From assembly GCA_947627455.1 (NCBI GenBank), contig CANQWC010000024.1, positions 1 to 36,079 on the forward strand: a stretch of 36,079 nt of DNA. The letters run 5' to 3'. This document shows positions 34,633-36,079 of this stretch, one piece after another. Each line of letters opens with the position of its first letter. Within the stretch, counting starts at the first letter, position 1. The DNA is from an uncultured Clostridia bacterium (GTDB lineage: Bacteria > Bacillota > Clostridia > Oscillospirales > Ruminococcaceae). A program made the position numbers and the translations under genes. Under the pieces are notes generated by a model. The model was not told the origin of the DNA. It did no database searches and saw nothing but the letters and a program-made list of their open reading frames with translations.

Positions 34633-34710
34633 AATTACTGCACTTATGCTGCGAGCGTTGCCCTTCCCGTTGAAGATGAATTATCTCTGTATTGCATGGC
34701 GGGGCTCTGA
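34633..34710 (+). pseudogene. 5'-truncated relic of a double-glycine peptide gene
   Basis: In the frame ending with TGA at 34708-34710 the sequence reads NYCTYAASVALPVEDELSLY then CMAGL, clearly homologous at DNA and protein level to the C-terminal part of the next gene (YCTYAASEALPLGDEFEALY then CML). No leader, start codon or first half of a core precedes it; upstream the frame runs to a TGA at 34573 with unrelated sequence. It is therefore the tail of a lost sixth member of the array, stranded about 70 bp beyond the terminator of the neighbouring operon. Confidence 0.7.
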
Positions 34711-34738
34711 AAGCTTTTTGAACCAGGAGGAAAAGAAT

Positions 34739-35065
34739 ATGGCTAAAGAAATCAAAGAAAACGAACTTACAAATGCCGCGGGCGGCGACAGAGTCATCAA
34801 CGACCTGAACACGGGCATTCTCAGCGACTTTGCAAACACCATCGGCGACCCCGCTATCATTGAGTTTCTCGGCCTTAAAAGGCATAACAGGCTCGATGCC
34901 GCGGATAACTGCCCGATGTTCAAGCCCACAGGTCTGCCCGGCATGCACAACAACGAATTCTGCCGCTACTGCACTTATGCGGCAAGCGAGGCTCTTCCCC
35001 TTGGCGATGAATTCGAGGCGCTGTATTGCATGCTTTTTGAAACAGGAGGAAAAGAATATGGCTAA
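34739..35065 (+). CDS. Double-glycine-leader Cys peptide precursor 1 (read-through C-terminus)
   Basis: 108 residues. Leader MAKEIKENELTNAAGG (1-16) ends in the Gly-Gly typical of C39-peptidase-processed bacteriocin/RiPP leaders. The predicted core is residues 17-108 with DPAIIEFLGLKRHN (37-50), Cys58, Cys75-xx-Cys78 and Cys97. The final LFETGGKEYG comes from what is the spacer and ribosome-binding site of the next gene. The normal 'CM(A/L)GL-stop' ending was lost, apparently by a 15-bp deletion, and the stop TAA now overlaps the next start by 8 bp. AGGAGG lies before the ATG at 34739. No modification enzyme is in the window, so whether Cys residues form disulfides, thioethers or a metal site is unknown. 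Confidence 0.8.
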   Translation: MAKEIKENELTNAAGGDRVINDLNTGILSDFANTIGDPAIIEFLGLKRHNRLDAADNCPMFKPTGLPGMHNNEFCRYCTYAASEALPLGDEFEALYCMLFETGGKEYG

Positions 35066-35327
35066 GGAACTTAACGAAACGGAACTTAACAACGCGTCGG
35101 GCGGATATACCGCCACTAACGTTATCACCGACCCGCAGATAATTGAGATACTCGGCCTGAAAAAGCATGACGAGAACGAGAACGCAAAAGACTGCCCGTC
35201 TTATACGGTGTCGCCGTTTGAAGACCCCGAAGATGTTTATTGGCATAAAAAATGCCGAAACTGCGCTCATGCGGCATATTCCCCTCTTGTGGCAGAGCAT
35301 GTGATTTTCTGTATGCTCGGCCTTTGA
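35058..35327 (+). CDS. Double-glycine-leader Cys peptide precursor 2
   Basis: 89 residues. Leader MAKELNETELNNASGG (1-16), nearly the same as the first gene's. The core carries DPQIIEILGLKKHD (25-38), Cys46, Cys66-xx-Cys69, HAAYSP and a terminal C85MLGL. It is the closest relative of precursor 1: both share DPxIIExLGLKxH and the C…CxxC…C layout, with different spacing between the first two cysteines (17 versus 20 positions start to start). AGGAGG precedes the ATG at 35058. It looks like an intact, uninterrupted member and is the best reference for the array. Confidence 0.82.
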   Translation: MAKELNETELNNASGGYTATNVITDPQIIEILGLKKHDENENAKDCPSYTVSPFEDPEDVYWHKKCRNCAHAAYSPLVAEHVIFCMLGL

Positions 35328-35353
35328 AATCTTTTAAATCGGAGGAATTTGAA

Positions 35354-35605
35354 ATGGCAAAGGAATTACTTGACAAGGATATCGAAGCCGCAAGCGGCGG
35401 CACGGTGAATCCGAACTGCATCGACTATCATACATATTGCAAGCTCGGGCTTAAATTTCACGATATGAAAGACGTCTGCGACGACTTTGTGATGATGCCC
35501 ACGGTTACGAACCCCCGCGATGCGTGTATGAACTACCTTTACGGCGCTATTGTTTTTGACCAAGAAATTCGTAAATCGGGAATAGCCTGCATGATAAATC
35601 ATTAA
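35354..35605 (+). CDS. Double-glycine-leader Cys peptide precursor 3
   Basis: 83 residues. Leader MAKELLDKDIEAASGG (1-16). The core begins TVNPNCIDYHTYCKLGLKFHD, keeping the LGLxxH element, and has Cys22, 29, 42, 58 and 79. The CxxC seen in the others is here CMNY, so the pair is broken while two extra N-terminal cysteines appear. It ends CMINH. GGAGG lies eight bases before the ATG at 35354. The leader is conserved while the core has diverged strongly, the usual sign of diversifying secreted peptides. Confidence 0.8.
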   Translation: MAKELLDKDIEAASGGTVNPNCIDYHTYCKLGLKFHDMKDVCDDFVMMPTVTNPRDACMNYLYGAIVFDQEIRKSGIACMINH

Positions 35606-35618
35606 GGAGGACTAAATA

Positions 35619-35909
35619 ATGACAAAAGAAATCAATGACGAAATGATGGAAAAAGCGGCAGGAGGAACGCCGTCGGCTTTCATAACTTGGGACACCCTTA
35701 ACCTGCTCGGCCTGACGGTCCACGAAGAGGATGACACTTGCGAATCCTTTAAAATGAATAATGTGTTTGAGCTGACCAAAGATCGTGACGACGAAGGCCT
35801 ATGGAGCTATAATCACGAATATAATACCTGCTACTTCTGTTTTTACAGCGCGTGCGTGATAGATCCGCGCACATACAAGAGAACCTATTGCTGCTTCTTG
35901 AAAAAGTGA
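35619..35909 (+). CDS. Double-glycine-leader Cys peptide precursor 4
   Basis: 96 residues. Leader MTKEINDEMMEKAAGG (1-16). The core has TWDTLNLLGLTVHEEDDTC (LGLxxH kept; Cys41), then YNTCYFCFYSACV with Cys71-xx-Cys74 and Cys79. The end is basic, YKRTYCCFLKK, with Cys91-Cys92. At six cysteines it is the most Cys-rich member. AAGGAGG lies eight bases before the ATG at 35619, 13 bp after the previous stop. Confidence 0.82.
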   Translation: MTKEINDEMMEKAAGGTPSAFITWDTLNLLGLTVHEEDDTCESFKMNNVFELTKDRDDEGLWSYNHEYNTCYFCFYSACVIDPRTYKRTYCCFLKK

Positions 35910-35922
35910 GGAGGACATCATT

Positions 35923-36079
35923 ATGGCAAGAGAAATCAACGATGAGATGCTTAAGGATACGTCTGGAGGACTGGAAACGGCGTTTATATGCGTGGATACA
36001 TATTTAGGGCACCACCGCATAATTCCGCTTATAAGCAGTTTTGTAGTAGCAAAGCTGTGTATACGGCATATCGCTTCAT
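35923..36079 (+). CDS. Double-glycine-leader peptide precursor 5 (partial, cut by window edge)
   Basis: 52 codons are visible. Leader MAREINDEMLKDTSGG (1-16) is close to that of precursor 4. The core starts LETAFICVDTYLG, aligning with precursor 4's SAFITWDTLNLLG, but then continues HHRIIPLISSFVVAKLC without the LGLxxH and DxC elements. It may be a more diverged core or may contain an indel; the +2-shifted frame over about 36015-36079 reads FCSSKAVYTAYRF, faintly like the CxxC region of the others. The same 13-bp spacing and GAGGA ribosome site as in precursor 4 show it belongs to the array. Confidence 0.7.
   Translation, partial: MAREINDEMLKDTSGGLETAFICVDTYLGHHRIIPLISSFVVAKLCIRHIAS

Noticed and set aside
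34646-34738. Upstream in-frame extension of precursor 1 beginning at an ATG at 34646
   Set aside because: It overlaps the relic in another frame, lacks a ribosome site, and would bury the conserved leader; the ATG at 34739 has AGGAGG and matches the four sister leaders.
34739-36079. Calling the array lanthipeptide, sactipeptide or Nif11-type
   Set aside because: The leaders are much shorter than Nif11 leaders and no tailoring enzyme is visible; the Cys content alone does not decide the modification class.
1-36079. Insertion sequences, integrases, CRISPR arrays, tRNA or rRNA genes
   Set aside because: I saw no transposase-like proteins, regularly spaced repeats, or cloverleaf-like segments; the only repeat structure noticed is within the right-end peptide array.

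Overview
The window looks like chromosomal DNA of an endospore-forming Clostridia lineage, most probably Oscillospirales/Ruminococcaceae-like. This is inferred from gene content, not from a database match. The supporting genes are an IspH–ribosomal protein S1 fusion, a cytidylate kinase–PlsC fusion, GerW/YtfJ beside a DUF2953 protein, a DacF-type carboxypeptidase, the TepA–YlzJ–(UppP)–FtsK/SpoIIIE order, and many well-formed -35/-10 promoters with exactly 17-bp spacers. Most of it is ordinary core genome, with dense co-oriented operons, 4-nt start/stop overlaps and hairpin terminators.

Layout. 1-941 (-): 5' end of a GH115 glycoside hydrolase, cut by the window edge. 1088-2347 (-): two membrane proteins with their own promoter and terminator. 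2433-7899 (-): a site-2-protease / ScpA / ScpB / DUF2953 / GerW / DacF / RluB / small-protein unit driven from a promoter at 7943-7971. It is divergent from rpmB (8091-8276, +). 8334-11279 (-): an SGNH-like membrane protein, a DUF4358 lipoprotein and an orphan oligopeptide-binding lipoprotein. 11487-16090: asnB (+), an HPr/Crh-like protein (-), mtaB (+) and a THUMP-type RNA methyltransferase (-). 16142-18475 (-): a class A penicillin-binding protein. 18636-29510 (-): a long unit tepA–ylzJ–uppP–ftsK–MBL hydrolase–DUF3006–RpiR regulator–BaiN-like flavoprotein–cmk/plsC–ispH/rpsA. 29798-34508 (+): aconitase – small membrane protein – TraX-like – NADP isocitrate dehydrogenase – DUF2441, closed by a strong terminator. 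The aconitase/IDH pair supplies 2-oxoglutarate from citrate, the usual anabolic oxidative branch.

The unusual part is the right end (about 34630-36079, +). At least five small genes in tandem each begin with a nearly identical 16-residue leader ending in Gly-Gly. Each leader is followed by a divergent Cys-containing core of about 65-95 residues; most cores share an LGLxxH motif and a C…CxxC…C framework. A 5'-truncated relic of another copy lies just downstream of the terminator of the aconitase operon. The first intact gene has lost its native stop through what looks like a 15-bp deletion and reads through its neighbour's ribosome-binding site. This looks like the left edge of an actively expanding family of double-glycine-leader secreted peptides (RiPP/bacteriocin-like). 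The maturation and export genes, if any, would lie beyond the window. No tRNA, rRNA, CRISPR or insertion sequence was recognised.
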